From assembly GCF_003002955.1 (NCBI RefSeq), contig NZ_PVTJ01000004.1, positions 186,001 through 250,000 of the forward strand: a stretch of 64,000 nucleotides of DNA, given 5' to 3'. The translations under genes and the position numbers were made by a program. This DNA comes from Glycomyces artemisiae. GTDB lineage: Bacteria > Actinomycetota > Actinomycetes > Mycobacteriales > Micromonosporaceae. Below the pieces are notes generated by a model. That model saw only the letters and a program-made list of their open reading frames with translations. It had not been told where the DNA came from and did not search any database. Positions within the stretch are counted from its first letter, which is position 1. Every line of letters starts with the position of its first letter. Positions 1-8,544 of the stretch are shown here, piece after piece.

Positions 1-1641
1 CCGGGCGACACGCGCGCGGTCACGTACGCGGAGCTGCTCGACGAGGTCAAGCGGGCCGCGAACGCGCTCACCGATCTGGGTGTGGAGGCGGGCGACCGGG
101 TCGTCATCTACATGCCGATGATCCCCGAGGCCGCAGTGGCGATGCTGGCGTGCGCGCGCATCGGCGCCCCGCACTCGGTGGTGTTCGGCGGGTTCAGCGC
201 CGCGGCGCTGTCGAGCCGCATCGACGACGCGGGCGCGAAGCTCGTGATCTGCGCCGACGGCGGTTTCCGCAAGGGGAAGGCGTTCGCGCTCAAGCCCACC
301 GTGGACGAGGCGCTCGAATCGTGCCCGTCGGTGGAGCAGGTCCTCGTGGTGACCCGCACGGGGCAGGAGGTCGCGTGGAACGACCGCGACGTCAAGTGGG
401 AGGACGCCGTCGGCGGCGCGTCCAATGAGCACGAGGCGCAGCCGTTCGACGCGGAGCACCCGCTGTTCATCCTGTACACGTCGGGGACGACGGGGAAGCC
501 GAAGGGCATCCTGCACACGTCGGGCGGGTACCTGACGCAGGCGTCGTTCACGCACCACGCCGTGTTCGACCTGAAGCCGGAGACGGACGTGTACTGGTGC
601 ACCGCCGACATCGGCTGGGTCACCGGGCACTCGTACATCGTCTACGGGCCCATGTCGAACGGCGCCACGCAGGTCATGTACGAGGGCACCCCGGACACGC
701 CGCACACGGGCCGGTTCTGGGAGATCGTGCAGAAGTACGGGGTGACGATCCTGTACACGGCGCCGACGGCGATCCGCACGTTCATGAAGTGGGGCGACGA
801 CGTGCCCGCCAAGTTCGACCTGTCGAGCCTGCGGGTCCTCGGGTCGGTCGGCGAGCCGATCAACCCCGAGGCGTGGGTGTGGTACCGCGAGCACATCGGC
901 GGCGGGTCGACGCCCGTGGTGGACACGTGGTGGCAGACCGAGACCGGCGCGATCATGGTGTCGCCGCTGCCGGGCGTGACGGCGACGAAGCCGGGTTCGG
1001 CGCAGCGGCCGCTGCCGGGGATCAGCGTCGACGTCGTCGACGAGCAGGGCGAGGCGGTGCCGGACGGCGGCGGCGGGTTCCTGGTGATCCGCGAGCCGTG
1101 GCCGTCGATGCTCCGCACGATCTGGGGCGACGACCAGCGGTTCCTCGACACGTACTGGGCGCACTTCGACGGCATGTACTTCGCCGGGGACGGCGCGAAG
1201 AAGGACGACGACGGGGACCTGTGGCTCCTCGGCCGGGTCGACGACATCATGCTGGTGTCGGGGCACAACATCTCCACGACCGAAGTGGAGTCGGCGCTGG
1301 TGAGCCATGAGACCGTGGCGGAGGCGGCGGTCGTGGGGGCGTCGGACCCGGTGACGGGCCAGGGCATCGTCGCGTTCGTGATCCTGCGCGGGCAGTCGGA
1401 GTCGAGCCCCGAGCACCTCGCGGAGCTGCGCGCGCACGTCGCGAAGACGCTGGGCGCCATCGCGAAGCCCCGCCAGGTCATCATCGTGGCGGAGCTGCCG
1501 AAGACCCGCTCGGGCAAGATCATGCGGCGGCTGCTGCGCGACATCGCCGAGGACCGCGAGATCGGCGACGTCACGACCCTCGCCGACAACACCGTCATGA
1601 GCCGCATCAAGACCGGGCTGCAAGGCGGCAAGGAGGACTGA
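1..1641 (+). CDS. acs: Acetyl-CoA synthetase, 5' end outside window
   Basis: AMP-forming acetyl-CoA synthetase, which activates acetate to acetyl-CoA in the cytoplasm. The frame is open from base 1, so the true start lies upstream; 546 codons are visible against a usual length near 650, so about 100 N-terminal residues are missing. A GTG at 82 is internal. Seen: the adenylation P-loop [11 protein letters not shown] (about 470-505), the WWQTETG motif (about 928-950) and a C-terminal [11 protein letters not shown], whose lysine is the residue controlled by acetylation in this family. The Trp in the WWQTETG motif is typical of acetate-specific enzymes and argues against a larger acyl substrate. 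A perfect 40-bp palindrome follows the stop. High confidence. Confidence 0.95.
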   Translation, partial: PGDTRAVTYAELLDEVKRAANALTDLGVEAGDRVVIYMPMIPEAAVAMLACARIGAPHSVVFGGFSAAALSSRIDDAGAKLVICADGGFRKGKAFALKPTVDEALESCPSVEQVLVVTRTGQEVAWNDRDVKWEDAVGGASNEHEAQPFDAEHPLFILYTSGTTGKPKGILHTSGGYLTQASFTHHAVFDLKPETDVYWCTADIGWVTGHSYIVYGPMSNGATQVMYEGTPDTPHTGRFWEIVQKYGVTILYTAPTAIRTFMKWGDDVPAKFDLSSLRVLGSVGEPINPEAWVWYREHIGGGSTPVVDTWWQTETGAIMVSPLPGVTATKPGSAQRPLPGISVDVVDEQGEAVPDGGGGFLVIREPWPSMLRTIWGDDQRFLDTYWAHFDGMYFAGDGAKKDDDGDLWLLGRVDDIMLVSGHNISTTEVESALVSHETVAEAAVVGASDPVTGQGIVAFVILRGQSESSPEHLAELRAHVAKTLGAIAKPRQVIIVAELPKTRSGKIMRRLLRDIAEDREIGDVTTLADNTVMSRIKTGLQGGKED

Positions 1642-1650
1642 GGGCTCCTG

Positions 1651-1690
1651 ATCGTAGATCCTATTTCCTATAGGAAATAGGATCTACGAT
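1651..1690. promoter_or_regulatory. Perfect 40-bp AT-rich palindrome, probable operator
   Basis: The 40 bases read identically on both strands, with CCTATAGG at the centre and GATCCTAT / ATAGGATC arms. It lies between the acs stop and the next gene, about 50 bp before that gene's -10 box. Related shorter palindromes lie at 29332-29354 and 46858-46869. There is no T-run, so an operator is more likely than a terminator, although the RNA would fold into a perfect hairpin. Confidence 0.6.
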
Positions 1691-1740
1691 CCGGGCCACG
1701 GCCGCGCCCGGCGGCCCGCCGTGACCCTTCCGTCACCTCG

Positions 1741-1746
1741 TACGCT
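1741..1746 (+). promoter_or_regulatory. -10 box for leaderless transcript
   Basis: TACGCT ends 6 nt before the GTG at 1753, so transcription would start at or next to the start codon. No ribosome binding site is visible. Confidence 0.5.
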
Positions 1747-1752
1747 GTCCGC

Positions 1753-2673
1753 GTGACCCGCAAGACCTTCGCCGACAGCGCCGCCCTGAAGCAGGGCCCC
1801 TGGACGCACCGGCAAGTCGACGCCAACGGCTCGCGCTTCCACGTGGCCGAGGCCGGAGAAGGCCCGCTCATCCTGCTCCTGCACGGCTTCCCCGAGTTCT
1901 GGTGGGCGTGGCGCCACCAGATGCCCGCGCTCGCCGACGCGGGCTTCCGCGTCGTCGCCGCCGACCTGCGCGGCTACGGCGCCTCCGACAAGCCGCCGAA
2001 GGGCTACGACGCGTACACGATGGCCGCCGACGTCGTCGGGCTCGTGCGGGCCCTCGGCGAGCGCGAGGCGACGGTGGTCGGGCACGACCTCGGCGGGATC
2101 CTCGCGTTCGCGGCGGCGGCGTTCCACCCCAGGCAGTTCAAGTCCCTCGTGGTCCTCGGCGCGGCGCACCCGCTGCGCCAGCGGGCGGCGCTCGCGGTGG
2201 ACCCGAAGGGCCAGCTGTCGGCGTCCCGGCACCTGTTCGCGTTCCAGATGCCCCGCTACGAGCACAAGCTGACGGCTTGGGACGCAAGGAAAGTGGCGGA
2301 CCTGATGTACGCGTGGTCGGGTCCGGGCTGGCGAGGGACGCGGGACTTCCAGGAGTACGTGCGGGCGTGCAGGGACGTCATCCAGATCCCGCAGGCGGCG
2401 TTCTGCGCGCTGGAGGCGTTCCGGTGGCCGTTCCGCACGTCGGTGGGGCTGGCGGGGCGGCGGTTCGTGAAGCTGCTCCAGCGGCCGACGCCGGTGCCGG
2501 TGCTCCAGTTGCACGGCGCGCTCGACACGTGCGTGCTGCCGCGGACGGCGCAGGGGTCGGGGCGGTACGTGCACGGGCGGTACGAGTGGAAGCTCCTCGA
2601 CGGGGTGGGGCACTTCCCGCAGCAGGAGGCGCCGGAGACGGTGACGAAGGAGATCATCCGGTGGGCGTCGTGA
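1753..2673 (+). CDS. Alpha/beta hydrolase, epoxide-hydrolase type
   Basis: Cytoplasmic alpha/beta-hydrolase of 306 residues. The oxyanion motif HGFPE (about 44-48) and the nucleophile elbow GHDLGG with Asp112 place it in the Asp-nucleophile branch (epoxide hydrolases and haloalkane dehalogenases), not the Ser esterases. The base is probably the His in VGHFPQQEAP near the C-terminus, and the acid lies near LDTCV. Start: GTG at 1753, placed by the TACGCT box 6 nt upstream; there is no ribosome binding site. Substrate unknown. It lies downstream of the large palindrome and may be controlled by it. Epoxide hydrolase is the best call, but the cap-domain tyrosines were not resolved. Confidence 0.8.
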   Translation: MTRKTFADSAALKQGPWTHRQVDANGSRFHVAEAGEGPLILLLHGFPEFWWAWRHQMPALADAGFRVVAADLRGYGASDKPPKGYDAYTMAADVVGLVRALGEREATVVGHDLGGILAFAAAAFHPRQFKSLVVLGAAHPLRQRAALAVDPKGQLSASRHLFAFQMPRYEHKLTAWDARKVADLMYAWSGPGWRGTRDFQEYVRACRDVIQIPQAAFCALEAFRWPFRTSVGLAGRRFVKLLQRPTPVPVLQLHGALDTCVLPRTAQGSGRYVHGRYEWKLLDGVGHFPQQEAPETVTKEIIRWAS

Positions 2674-2814
2674 GCCGCACCGCGGGCAGTGCCGTGAACC
2701 GCGGCCACTGATTCGGGTGAGGGCCGGTCACAATACGGTCAACAATTAGCCGCTCGGCTAGTTGATGCGGCAGGATTGGGCGGCAAGCTGCTGTCGAATT
2801 CCGAAGGCGGGTCC

Positions 2815-3957
2815 ATGTCCCATGCCGCGTACGCGCTCACCGGCGCGACGATCGTCCCCATCACGTCGGCTCCGATCGAGCAGGGCGTCATCATCGTCGA
2901 GGACGGCCGCATCAGCGCCGTCGGCGGCCCCGACCTCGCCGTCCCCGCGGGCACTGAAGTCATCGACGCTTCCGGCAAGTGGATCGTCCCGGGCCTCATC
3001 GACGCCCACACGCACCTCGGCGTCCACGAGACCGGCGAGGGCTGGGCGGGCGACGACACCAACGAGATGACCGACCCGAACACCGCGCACGTGCGGGCCC
3101 TGGACGGCATCAACCCGACCGAGCCCGGCTTCGCCGACGCGCTCGCGGGCGGCGTCCTCACCGCGTGCGTCAACCCCGGGTCCGGGAACGTCATCGGCGG
3201 CGAGTGCGTCGTCGTCAAGACCGCCGGGGGCCGGCGCGTCGACGACCTCGTGGTCCGCTCCCCCGCCGGGATCAAGTCGGCGCTCGGCGAGAACCCGAAG
3301 CGCGTGTACGGCGAGAAGGGCCAGACCCCCAAGACCCGCATGGGGACCGCGGGCGTGCTCCGGTCGGCGTTCATCGCCGCCGAGAGGCACCGCGCCTCCG
3401 AGAACCCCGACCGGGACCTGAAGCTGGAGAACCTCGTCAAGGTCCTCGACCGCGAGATCCCCTGGCGCCAGCACTGCCACCGCGCCGACGACATCGCCAC
3501 GGCGATCCGCGTCGCCGACGAGTTCGGGTACGAGCTGGTGCTCGACCACGGGACCGAGGCGCACCTGCTCGCCGACGTCATCGCCGAGAAGGGCATCCCG
3601 GTCCTGTTCGGGCCCTTGCTGACCGCGCGCGCGAAGGTCGAGACCGCGAAGCGGTTCCCCGCGAACGCCGTGAAGATGGCCGAGGCGGGCGTCAAGCTCG
3701 TCATCATGACCGACCACCCGGTCGTGCCGATCCAGTACCTGATCGTGCAGGTCATGGAGTGCGTGAAGGCGGGCCTGGACCGCGAGACCGCGCTGCGGGC
3801 CGTGACGATCAACCCCGCGGAGGTCCTGGGCGTGGCCGACCGGCTCGGCTCGCTCGAAGCGGGCAAGGACGCGGACTTCTGCGTGTGGTCGGGCGACCCG
3901 CTCGACTACTACTCGACGGTGGAGCGCGCGTACATCGACGGCGTGCAGGTCGACTAG
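2815..3957 (+). CDS. Amidohydrolase, imidazolonepropionase-like
   Basis: Metal-dependent amidohydrolase of 380 residues. Seen: an N-terminal beta-sandwich strand ending in GKWIVPGLIDAHTHLG, which carries the metal-binding HxH, a later LDHGTEAH, and MTDHP carrying the catalytic Asp. The C-terminus has the usual TINPAEVLGV and GSLEAGKDADFCVW segments that close the sandwich domain. ATG 2815 is chosen because a purine-rich GAAGGCGGG sits just upstream; an in-frame TTG at 2776 would add 13 residues of no family character. No signal peptide. Substrate unknown: the subgroup includes imidazolonepropionase-like and prolidase-like enzymes, and no hut genes are nearby. It ends in a strong hairpin shared with the convergent small gene. 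Confidence 0.85.
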   Translation: MSHAAYALTGATIVPITSAPIEQGVIIVEDGRISAVGGPDLAVPAGTEVIDASGKWIVPGLIDAHTHLGVHETGEGWAGDDTNEMTDPNTAHVRALDGINPTEPGFADALAGGVLTACVNPGSGNVIGGECVVVKTAGGRRVDDLVVRSPAGIKSALGENPKRVYGEKGQTPKTRMGTAGVLRSAFIAAERHRASENPDRDLKLENLVKVLDREIPWRQHCHRADDIATAIRVADEFGYELVLDHGTEAHLLADVIAEKGIPVLFGPLLTARAKVETAKRFPANAVKMAEAGVKLVIMTDHPVVPIQYLIVQVMECVKAGLDRETALRAVTINPAEVLGVADRLGSLEAGKDADFCVWSGDPLDYYSTVERAYIDGVQVD

Positions 3958-3969
3958 ACGACACGACAA

Positions 3970-4000
3970 GGGCCCGGGAGGCATTCCGCCTCCCGGGCCC
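3970..4000. terminator. Bidirectional terminator hairpin
   Basis: A 13-bp perfect stem (GGGCCCGGGAGGC and its complement) with a 5-nt loop lies between two convergent genes ending at 3957 and 4015. Confidence 0.8.
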
Positions 4001-4014
4001 TGGCCGTGTTCGCG

Positions 4015-4230
4015 CTATGCGGCGCGGCGGACGTCGGCGCGCGACGGCAGGGCCGCGAGCTCGCCGCGGACGCGCAGGTCGCGAGCGATGAAGCCGTGCC
4101 GTGCGGCGGCGAAGCCGCCGACGATGCGGTCGAGGAGCGTGGGCCGGTCCTCGACCACGGGCGCGTTCGGCAGGGCCGACTCGGCCTCGGTCTTGAGCAT
4201 CTGGATCGCGAGCATGGCGTAGTGGTCCAT
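4015..4230 (-). CDS. Small hypothetical protein
   Basis: A 71-residue protein starting MDHYAMLAIQMLKTEAES and ending in an Arg/Ala-rich tail. ATG at 4230 is preceded by a good GGAAGGAAA ribosome binding site; longer in-frame starts upstream have none. It is predicted helical, with no signal peptide or membrane segment. No family recognised. It runs toward the amidohydrolase gene and shares its terminator. The strong ribosome binding site and the terminator suggest a real gene. Confidence 0.6.
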   Translation of the reverse strand: MDHYAMLAIQMLKTEAESALPNAPVVEDRPTLLDRIVGGFAAARHGFIARDLRVRGELAALPSRADVRRAA

Positions 4231-4413
4231 GGTGTTTCCTTCCGGGCGGTGATGCACGATGCGTGCCGCGCCGGTGCGGCATGAGGCCCGACCGGATCGC
4301 GGTCCCCCGGGGCCTCGCCGACTACTCTGCCCGTCCGGTGTCACCGGCTCATTACGCCCCAGCAAACCCTCGGGCAAGCCTCGTGAACACCAAGGTGCCG
4401 ATCATGCCCCACG

Positions 4414-4650
4414 TCACAGCTCCGCGGACGCGGGGAACCCGCTCATCACCGCCAGAGCCCGCCGCAGGACCTCGGCGTCCGCCGGATCGAGATCGGACGT
4501 CAGGTCGACGTCGATGTCGGCGGCGAACCCGTTGCAGGACTTGAGCAGCGCCCTCCCGTCCGCAGTGATCGCGAGCACCTGGCGCCGCCGGTTCCCCGGA
4601 TCGCGCTCCCGAGCCCCTCGGTACTCACGCGAGACCGCCGCGTCGCCCTC
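4414..4650 (-). pseudogene. C-terminal remnant of a MarR-family regulator
   Basis: The minus frame ending at the TGA at 4414 reads as the wing and last helices of a MarR regulator: VSREYRGARERDPGNRRRQV, then LAITADGRALLK, then a helical tail ending in SGFPASAEL. The recognition helix and the N-terminal half are missing, and the frame loses family character near 4650, where a TetR tail begins on the other strand. No start codon or ribosome binding site fits. This is read as a broken gene left by a deletion or rearrangement. Assignment rests on the visible wing motif. Confidence 0.6.
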
Positions 4651-4652
4651 GA

Positions 4653-4769
4653 CTCGCGGCGACCGACGCGATCCTGGGGACGATGCTGTACCGCTCGCTG
4701 ATCCCCGAACCCGTCCCCGGCGGCGCCGCGGGATTCCTGGACCTCCTGCTCAACGGCATCCGGCCCTGA
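4653..4769 (+). pseudogene. C-terminal remnant of a TetR-family regulator
   Basis: The plus frame into the TGA at 4767 reads ATDAILGTMLYRSLIPEPV, then GFLDLLLNGIRP. This is the usual end of a TetR ligand-binding domain, with the LYRxLI helix and the final helix closing in LLxGIRP. Nothing of the helix-turn-helix precedes it; instead the MarR tail lies back to back on the opposite strand. It cannot be expressed as a regulator. Confidence 0.55.
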
Positions 4770-4814
4770 CAACGAAAAAGAACGGCGCGGACCGCGGCCC
4801 TGCACCGTCCAAGA

Positions 4815-4889
4815 TGGTGGGCCCCCTCGGACTCGAACCGAGAACCTACGGATTAAAAGTCCGCAGCTCTGCCATTGAGCTAGAGGCCC
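4815..4889 (-). tRNA. tRNA-Lys (anticodon UUU)
   Basis: A complete 75-nt cloverleaf on the minus strand: acceptor stem GGGCCTC/GGGGCCC, D-arm GCTC...GAGC, anticodon loop CTTTTAA (UUU, lysine), T-arm CTCGG-TTCGAGT-CCGAG, discriminator A and an encoded CCA. Confidence 0.97.
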
Positions 4890-5304
4890 TTGCCGGGGAC
4901 CTTACCGCATCCGGGCGGACGGGGCGCAGGTGGCGGGGTCCGGATGGCCTGCGGCACTCGGAATGTCGGAGGGGTCGGGCAGGATGGGCGGAGGGACTCG
5001 CGGACCGGGTCCGGACGGCCTCCGGGCAAGCTCCACCGCCGGGCCGGTGGCGGTGGAACCCGCGGCGGGCGGTGTGGGCTCGACGCCGCCGCTGGACGGC
5101 GCGGCGGCAGTCGCGGAGAACCGCCGCCGCGCCTATTCGACCCGGCGTCACACGTGGCCCTCGGTGGGGGCGGGCCCGCTCCCGCTGGAATCGAACATAT
5201 GTACTATAGCGGATCGCCGCCCGCCCGTGCACCCCCGGTCGGGTGAAAACCCGGGAGGCCCGCCGCGCGGGTGCGGCCCCGACGGCACCAGGCGGACGGG
5301 CAGG
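4890..5304. other. Intergenic region without recognised gene
   Basis: About 415 bases between tRNA-Lys and yaaA. Open frames here lack family character or coherent codon use. An AT-rich island near 5191-5210 (ACATATGTACTATAG) stands out and could hold a promoter in either direction. Nothing else is supported. Confidence 0.5.
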
Positions 5305-5310
5305 TAGACT
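5305..5310 (+). promoter_or_regulatory. -10 box for yaaA
   Basis: TAGACT ends 8 nt before the GTG at 5319; no ribosome binding site, consistent with a leaderless message. Confidence 0.45.
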
Positions 5311-5318
5311 CGCCTGCT

Positions 5319-6062
5319 GTGCTCATACTGCTGCCGCCGTCAGAGGGGAAGGCCGTCCAAGGCGACGGTCCGTCCCTCGACCTCGGGCGACTCTCCTCAC
5401 CGGCGCTGAACCCCATCCGCGAACTCCTGGTCGACCGGCTCGTCGAGCTGTGCGCCGACGAGGAGGCGGCCGTGCGGACCCTGAAACTCCCTGCGACGCA
5501 GCGGCATTACGTCCAGGCGAACCGGGCGCTGCGCAGCGCCCCGACCCTCGCGGCCTGGGAGCTCTACAACGGCGTCCTCTACGACCGGCTCGGCCTCGGC
5601 GACCTGCCCGACGGCGAGCAGGTTCTCATCGCGTCGCCGCTGTGGGGGCTCCTGCGGCCCTCCGACCGGGTGCCGCCGTACCGGATGCCGATGAGCGCGA
5701 AGCTCCCCGGCACCGAGACCCTCGCGAAGCTGTGGCGCCCGGCCGTCGCCGAAGTGCTCGGCGCCCGCGACGAGCTCGTGGTCGACCTCCGCTCCGGCGC
5801 GTACGCGCAGGTGTGGGGCCCCAAGGACCGCGGCGTGTCGGTGCGCGTGTTCAAAGAGGACGCCGACGGGCGGCGCAGCGTCGTCACCCACATGGCGAAG
5901 GCGACCCGCGGCGAAGTCGCGCGCGCCCTCCTCGCCGGCGGCGCCCGCCCCGAATCCGCGGCCGAACTCGGCGACTTCCTCGCGGGTCAGGGCTGGAAGG
6001 TCGAACTCTCCGAGCCCGCCACCCGCTCCAAGCCCTGGCTCCTCGACATCGTCGGCGCCTGA
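5319..6062 (+). CDS. yaaA: YaaA-family (DUF328/UPF0246) peroxide-stress protein
   Basis: A 247-residue YaaA/DUF328 protein. In E. coli the family limits free iron and DNA damage during peroxide stress and binds DNA. Seen: the family N-terminus LILLPPSEGK right at the start, YNGVLYDRL in the middle, the SPLWGLLRP segment and the C-terminal half with DLRSGAYAQVW. GTG 5319 is chosen because LILLPPSEGK is the true N-terminus in the family; the frame extends 16 codons upstream without homologous character. Cytoplasmic. It stands alone, followed by an 82-bp tandem duplication. Confidence 0.88.
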   Translation: MLILLPPSEGKAVQGDGPSLDLGRLSSPALNPIRELLVDRLVELCADEEAAVRTLKLPATQRHYVQANRALRSAPTLAAWELYNGVLYDRLGLGDLPDGEQVLIASPLWGLLRPSDRVPPYRMPMSAKLPGTETLAKLWRPAVAEVLGARDELVVDLRSGAYAQVWGPKDRGVSVRVFKEDADGRRSVVTHMAKATRGEVARALLAGGARPESAAELGDFLAGQGWKVELSEPATRSKPWLLDIVGA

Positions 6063-6073
6063 CCGCCCGAAAG

Positions 6074-6229
6074 CTACCCTCGCGTGTAGTAACCAGCACC
6101 CCCGGTGCCGATGATGCCCGCGCAATGCTGAAGCCCAGCTGAAGACCGACGCGACCTACCCTCGCGTGTAGTAAGCAGCGCCCCCGGTGCCGATGGTGCC
6201 TCGGGGTTGCTGAAGGGGAGCTGAAGGCG
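6074..6229. repeat. Two-copy 82-bp tandem repeat with CTGAAG pairs
   Basis: Two near-identical copies start at 6074 and 6156 with CTACCCTCGCGTGTAGTAA, then CAGC.CCCCCGGTGCCGATG. Each copy contains TACCCT, which could serve as a -10 box, and ends with two CTGAAG hexamers 11 bp apart (6128/6139 and 6210/6221). No gene follows on the plus strand. The function is unknown; a duplicated response-regulator-controlled promoter is one reading. Confidence 0.7.
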
Positions 6230-6250
6230 CTGGTCGCGGCAAGAGACGGC

Positions 6251-6290
6251 GAAGGGGGCGGTCCGGGCTTGCGCCCGGGCCGCCCCCTTC
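6251..6290. terminator. Terminator hairpin after ppa
   Basis: An 18-bp stem (6251-6268 with 6273-6290, one G-U type mismatch) and a 4-nt loop, just past the ppa stop on the minus strand. Confidence 0.75.
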
Positions 6291-6300
6291 GGTTCGTCGT

Positions 6301-6798
6301 CTAGTGGTTGGAGTGGTAGCCGGCGGCCTTCGCGCGGTCGAAGGAGCGGCGGACCTCTTCTTCGGCCTCGGCGCGGCCGGTCCAGGTCGCGCCCTCGACG
6401 CTCTTGCCGGGTTCGAGGTCCTTGTAGACCGTGAAGAAGTGCTGGATCTCCAGGCGGTCGAACTCGGGGACGTCGGCGATGTCCTTGAAGCGGTCCTTGC
6501 GCGGGTCCTCCGCGGGGACGCAGAGGACCTTGTCGTCCACGCCCTTCTCGTCGCGCATGCGGAACATGCCGATCGCGCGGGCGCGGATCACGCAGCCGGG
6601 GAACGTGGGCTCGACGAGCACCAGCGCGTCCAGCGGGTCGCCGTCCTGACCGAGGGTGTCGTCGATGAAACCGTAGTCGGCCGGGTACACCGTGGCGGTG
6701 AACAGCGTCCGGTCCAGGCGGATGCGACCGGTCTCGTGGTCGATCTCGTACTTGTTGGCGCTCCCCTTGGGGATCTCGACGGTCACGTCGAACTCCAT
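6301..6798 (-). CDS. ppa: Inorganic pyrophosphatase
   Basis: Family I soluble inorganic pyrophosphatase, 165 residues, the normal bacterial size. It hydrolyses PPi to phosphate in the cytoplasm, driving biosynthesis. Seen: N-terminal [21 protein letters not shown], the metal-binding signature DGDPLDALV, and the later [14 protein letters not shown] lysine/aspartate cluster. ATG 6798 is the family N-terminus. It is divergent from dacB, the usual actinobacterial arrangement, and ends in a strong hairpin. Confidence 0.97.
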   Translation of the reverse strand: MEFDVTVEIPKGSANKYEIDHETGRIRLDRTLFTATVYPADYGFIDDTLGQDGDPLDALVLVEPTFPGCVIRARAIGMFRMRDEKGVDDKVLCVPAEDPRKDRFKDIADVPEFDRLEIQHFFTVYKDLEPGKSVEGATWTGRAEAEEEVRRSFDRAKAAGYHSNH

Positions 6799-6841
6799 CG
6801 GCCGACCTCCTCCAGGCTCCTGTGCAGTGCTCTCAATGGCC

Positions 6842-6847
6842 TAGTCT
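6842..6847 (+). promoter_or_regulatory. -10 box for dacB
   Basis: TAGTCT ends 6 nt before the ATG at 6854, leaderless pattern. Confidence 0.5.
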
Positions 6848-6853
6848 CTGTGC

Positions 6854-8305
6854 ATGTCCCTCAGCGACAACGCCGACCCCAAGGTCGCGAGTAGTACGCC
6901 ACACGCCCGGCCCGCCGCGCCCGCTCCGGCGCGGCCCCAGAAGCAGGGTCCGCGGCGGCGCCGCCGGGTCCTGACCGGCGTGCTCGCGGCGCTGGCGGTC
7001 CTGGTCACCGTAGCCGCCGCAGGCGGCCTGGTGTGGCAGATCTCGGCGGTCGCCGCCCCGCGGACGGGCACATTGACCGCGCCCGAGGCGTACCCGCCGG
7101 CGGCCCCGGCGCCGGTGCTGGCCTCGTCGAACGCCGGCGCGCCCGTGCCCGACCTCCAGTCGGTGCTCCCGGCGCTGCTCGCCGACGCGCGCCTGAACGG
7201 GAGCCTGTCGGCGTCGTTCGCCGACGCGCTCACCGGCGAGGTCCTGTTCGAGCAGGAGGGCACGACGCCGCTCGCACCCGCGTCGTCGATGAAGGTGGTC
7301 ACGGCCGTCGCGGCCCTGGAGCACCTCGGCGCGGAGTACCGGATCCCGACCACCGTGGTCGAGGGCCCCACCGAGGACAGCGTCGTGCTCGTCGCGGGAG
7401 GCGACGTGACGCTCACGGTCGACGGCGAGGGCTACTACACCGAGTACGCCGACGGCGCGAGCCTTCAGGAGCTCGCCGACCTGGTGCTGGAGGCGCGCGG
7501 CGGCACCGCGCCGACCACGGTCTACCTGGACACGAGCGTGTTCACCGACAACCCGAAGGCCGAGGGCGTGCCCGCCACGGACCTGGAGACCGCGACCGCG
7601 CCGATGGCGCCGTTCATGGTCGACGGCGGCCGCGTCGACAACACCCAGAAGTACGCGCAGCACTACCCCGACCCGGCGCAGGTGGCGGCCGAGCAGTTCG
7701 CGGACCTCCTCGGCGCCGACACGGTGGCCGACGGGACCGCCGAGGCGGGCGCGGCCGAGCTGGCCGTGGTGTACTCGGCGCCGCTCGCGGCGCTCATCGA
7801 CGAGCTCATCCTCACCTCCGACAACCTGCTCGCCGACGCGGTGTCGCTCCAGACGGCGCTGGCCGTCGAGGGCGAGATGACGTGGGCGGCCATGTCATCG
7901 GTGCACCTGGCGACCCTGGAGAGCCTGGGCGTCGACAACACCGGGCTGGTGTTCTACGACGGCTCGGGCCTGTCCCCCACCAACCGCATGACCGCGAACG
8001 CGTTCACGCAGCTGCTGCTCGGCGCGGCCGGGTCCAAGTCGTCGGCGGTGTTCGGGTCCCTGCCGGTCGCCGGGTACTCCGGGACCCTCCACGACCGCTT
8101 CGGCACCGCCGAGGACGGCAAGGGCGTCGTGCGGGCCAAGACCGGCACGCTCACCGGCGTGAGCTCCCTGACGGGGACGCTGACCACCGTCGACGGACGC
8201 CAGCTCATCTTCTCCCTCATCAGCAACGGCGCGACCTCCGGCGAGACGGCGGTCGAGGCGGCGCTGGACGAGATCGCGACGGCCGTCGCACTGTGCGGCT
8301 GCTGA
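6854..8305 (+). CDS. dacB: D-alanyl-D-alanine carboxypeptidase/endopeptidase (PBP4, S13)
   Basis: A 483-residue low-molecular-weight penicillin-binding protein that trims or cleaves peptidoglycan cross-links outside the membrane. Seen: a basic Pro/Ala-rich cytoplasmic tail (1-38), one membrane segment (about 40-62) serving as signal anchor, and the three active-site motifs in order: SSMK (about 144-147), SDN in TSDNLLADA (about 318-320) and KTG in RAKTGTLTGVS (about 430). ATG 6854 has a -10 box 6 nt upstream. Divergent from ppa; in related genomes it is followed directly by the metallopeptidase and tilS, but here an alpha-amylase gene intervenes. Confidence 0.95.
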   Translation: MSLSDNADPKVASSTPHARPAAPAPARPQKQGPRRRRRVLTGVLAALAVLVTVAAAGGLVWQISAVAAPRTGTLTAPEAYPPAAPAPVLASSNAGAPVPDLQSVLPALLADARLNGSLSASFADALTGEVLFEQEGTTPLAPASSMKVVTAVAALEHLGAEYRIPTTVVEGPTEDSVVLVAGGDVTLTVDGEGYYTEYADGASLQELADLVLEARGGTAPTTVYLDTSVFTDNPKAEGVPATDLETATAPMAPFMVDGGRVDNTQKYAQHYPDPAQVAAEQFADLLGADTVADGTAEAGAAELAVVYSAPLAALIDELILTSDNLLADAVSLQTALAVEGEMTWAAMSSVHLATLESLGVDNTGLVFYDGSGLSPTNRMTANAFTQLLLGAAGSKSSAVFGSLPVAGYSGTLHDRFGTAEDGKGVVRAKTGTLTGVSSLTGTLTTVDGRQLIFSLISNGATSGETAVEAALDEIATAVALCGC

Positions 8306-8349
8306 CCGGCGGCGCTGGCGGATGGACGCCTGCCTCCTGCGCGGCAGCC

Positions 8350-8461
8350 GGTCGGCGGTCGGCGGCAGCCGGTCGGCGGTCGGCGGTCGGCGGTCGGCGG
8401 TCGGCGGTCGGCGGTCGGCGGTCGGCGGTCGGCGGTCGGCGGTCGGCGGTCGGCGGTCGGC
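8350..8461. repeat. Heptamer (GGTCGGC) tandem array
   Basis: Two GGTCGGC units (8350-8363), a short break, then 13 perfect tandem units at 8371-8461. It lies just after dacB, outside any supported gene. This is a minisatellite prone to length change by slippage. Confidence 0.95.
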
Positions 8462-8544
8462 GGGAGCGTCGGCCCGCGGTCGCCGGTTCGTCTAGTTCAT
8501 TCGCCTCCTCCTTACTGCGGCACGTCCATGGTGGCTGGCCGGAC

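Noticed and set aside
5180..5215. tRNA-like T-arm (TTCGATTCC on the minus strand)
   Set aside because: The flanking bases do not pair, and no acceptor, D or anticodon arms can be drawn.
8371..8461. Possible CRISPR array
   Set aside because: It is an uninterrupted 7-bp tandem repeat with no spacers and no cas genes.
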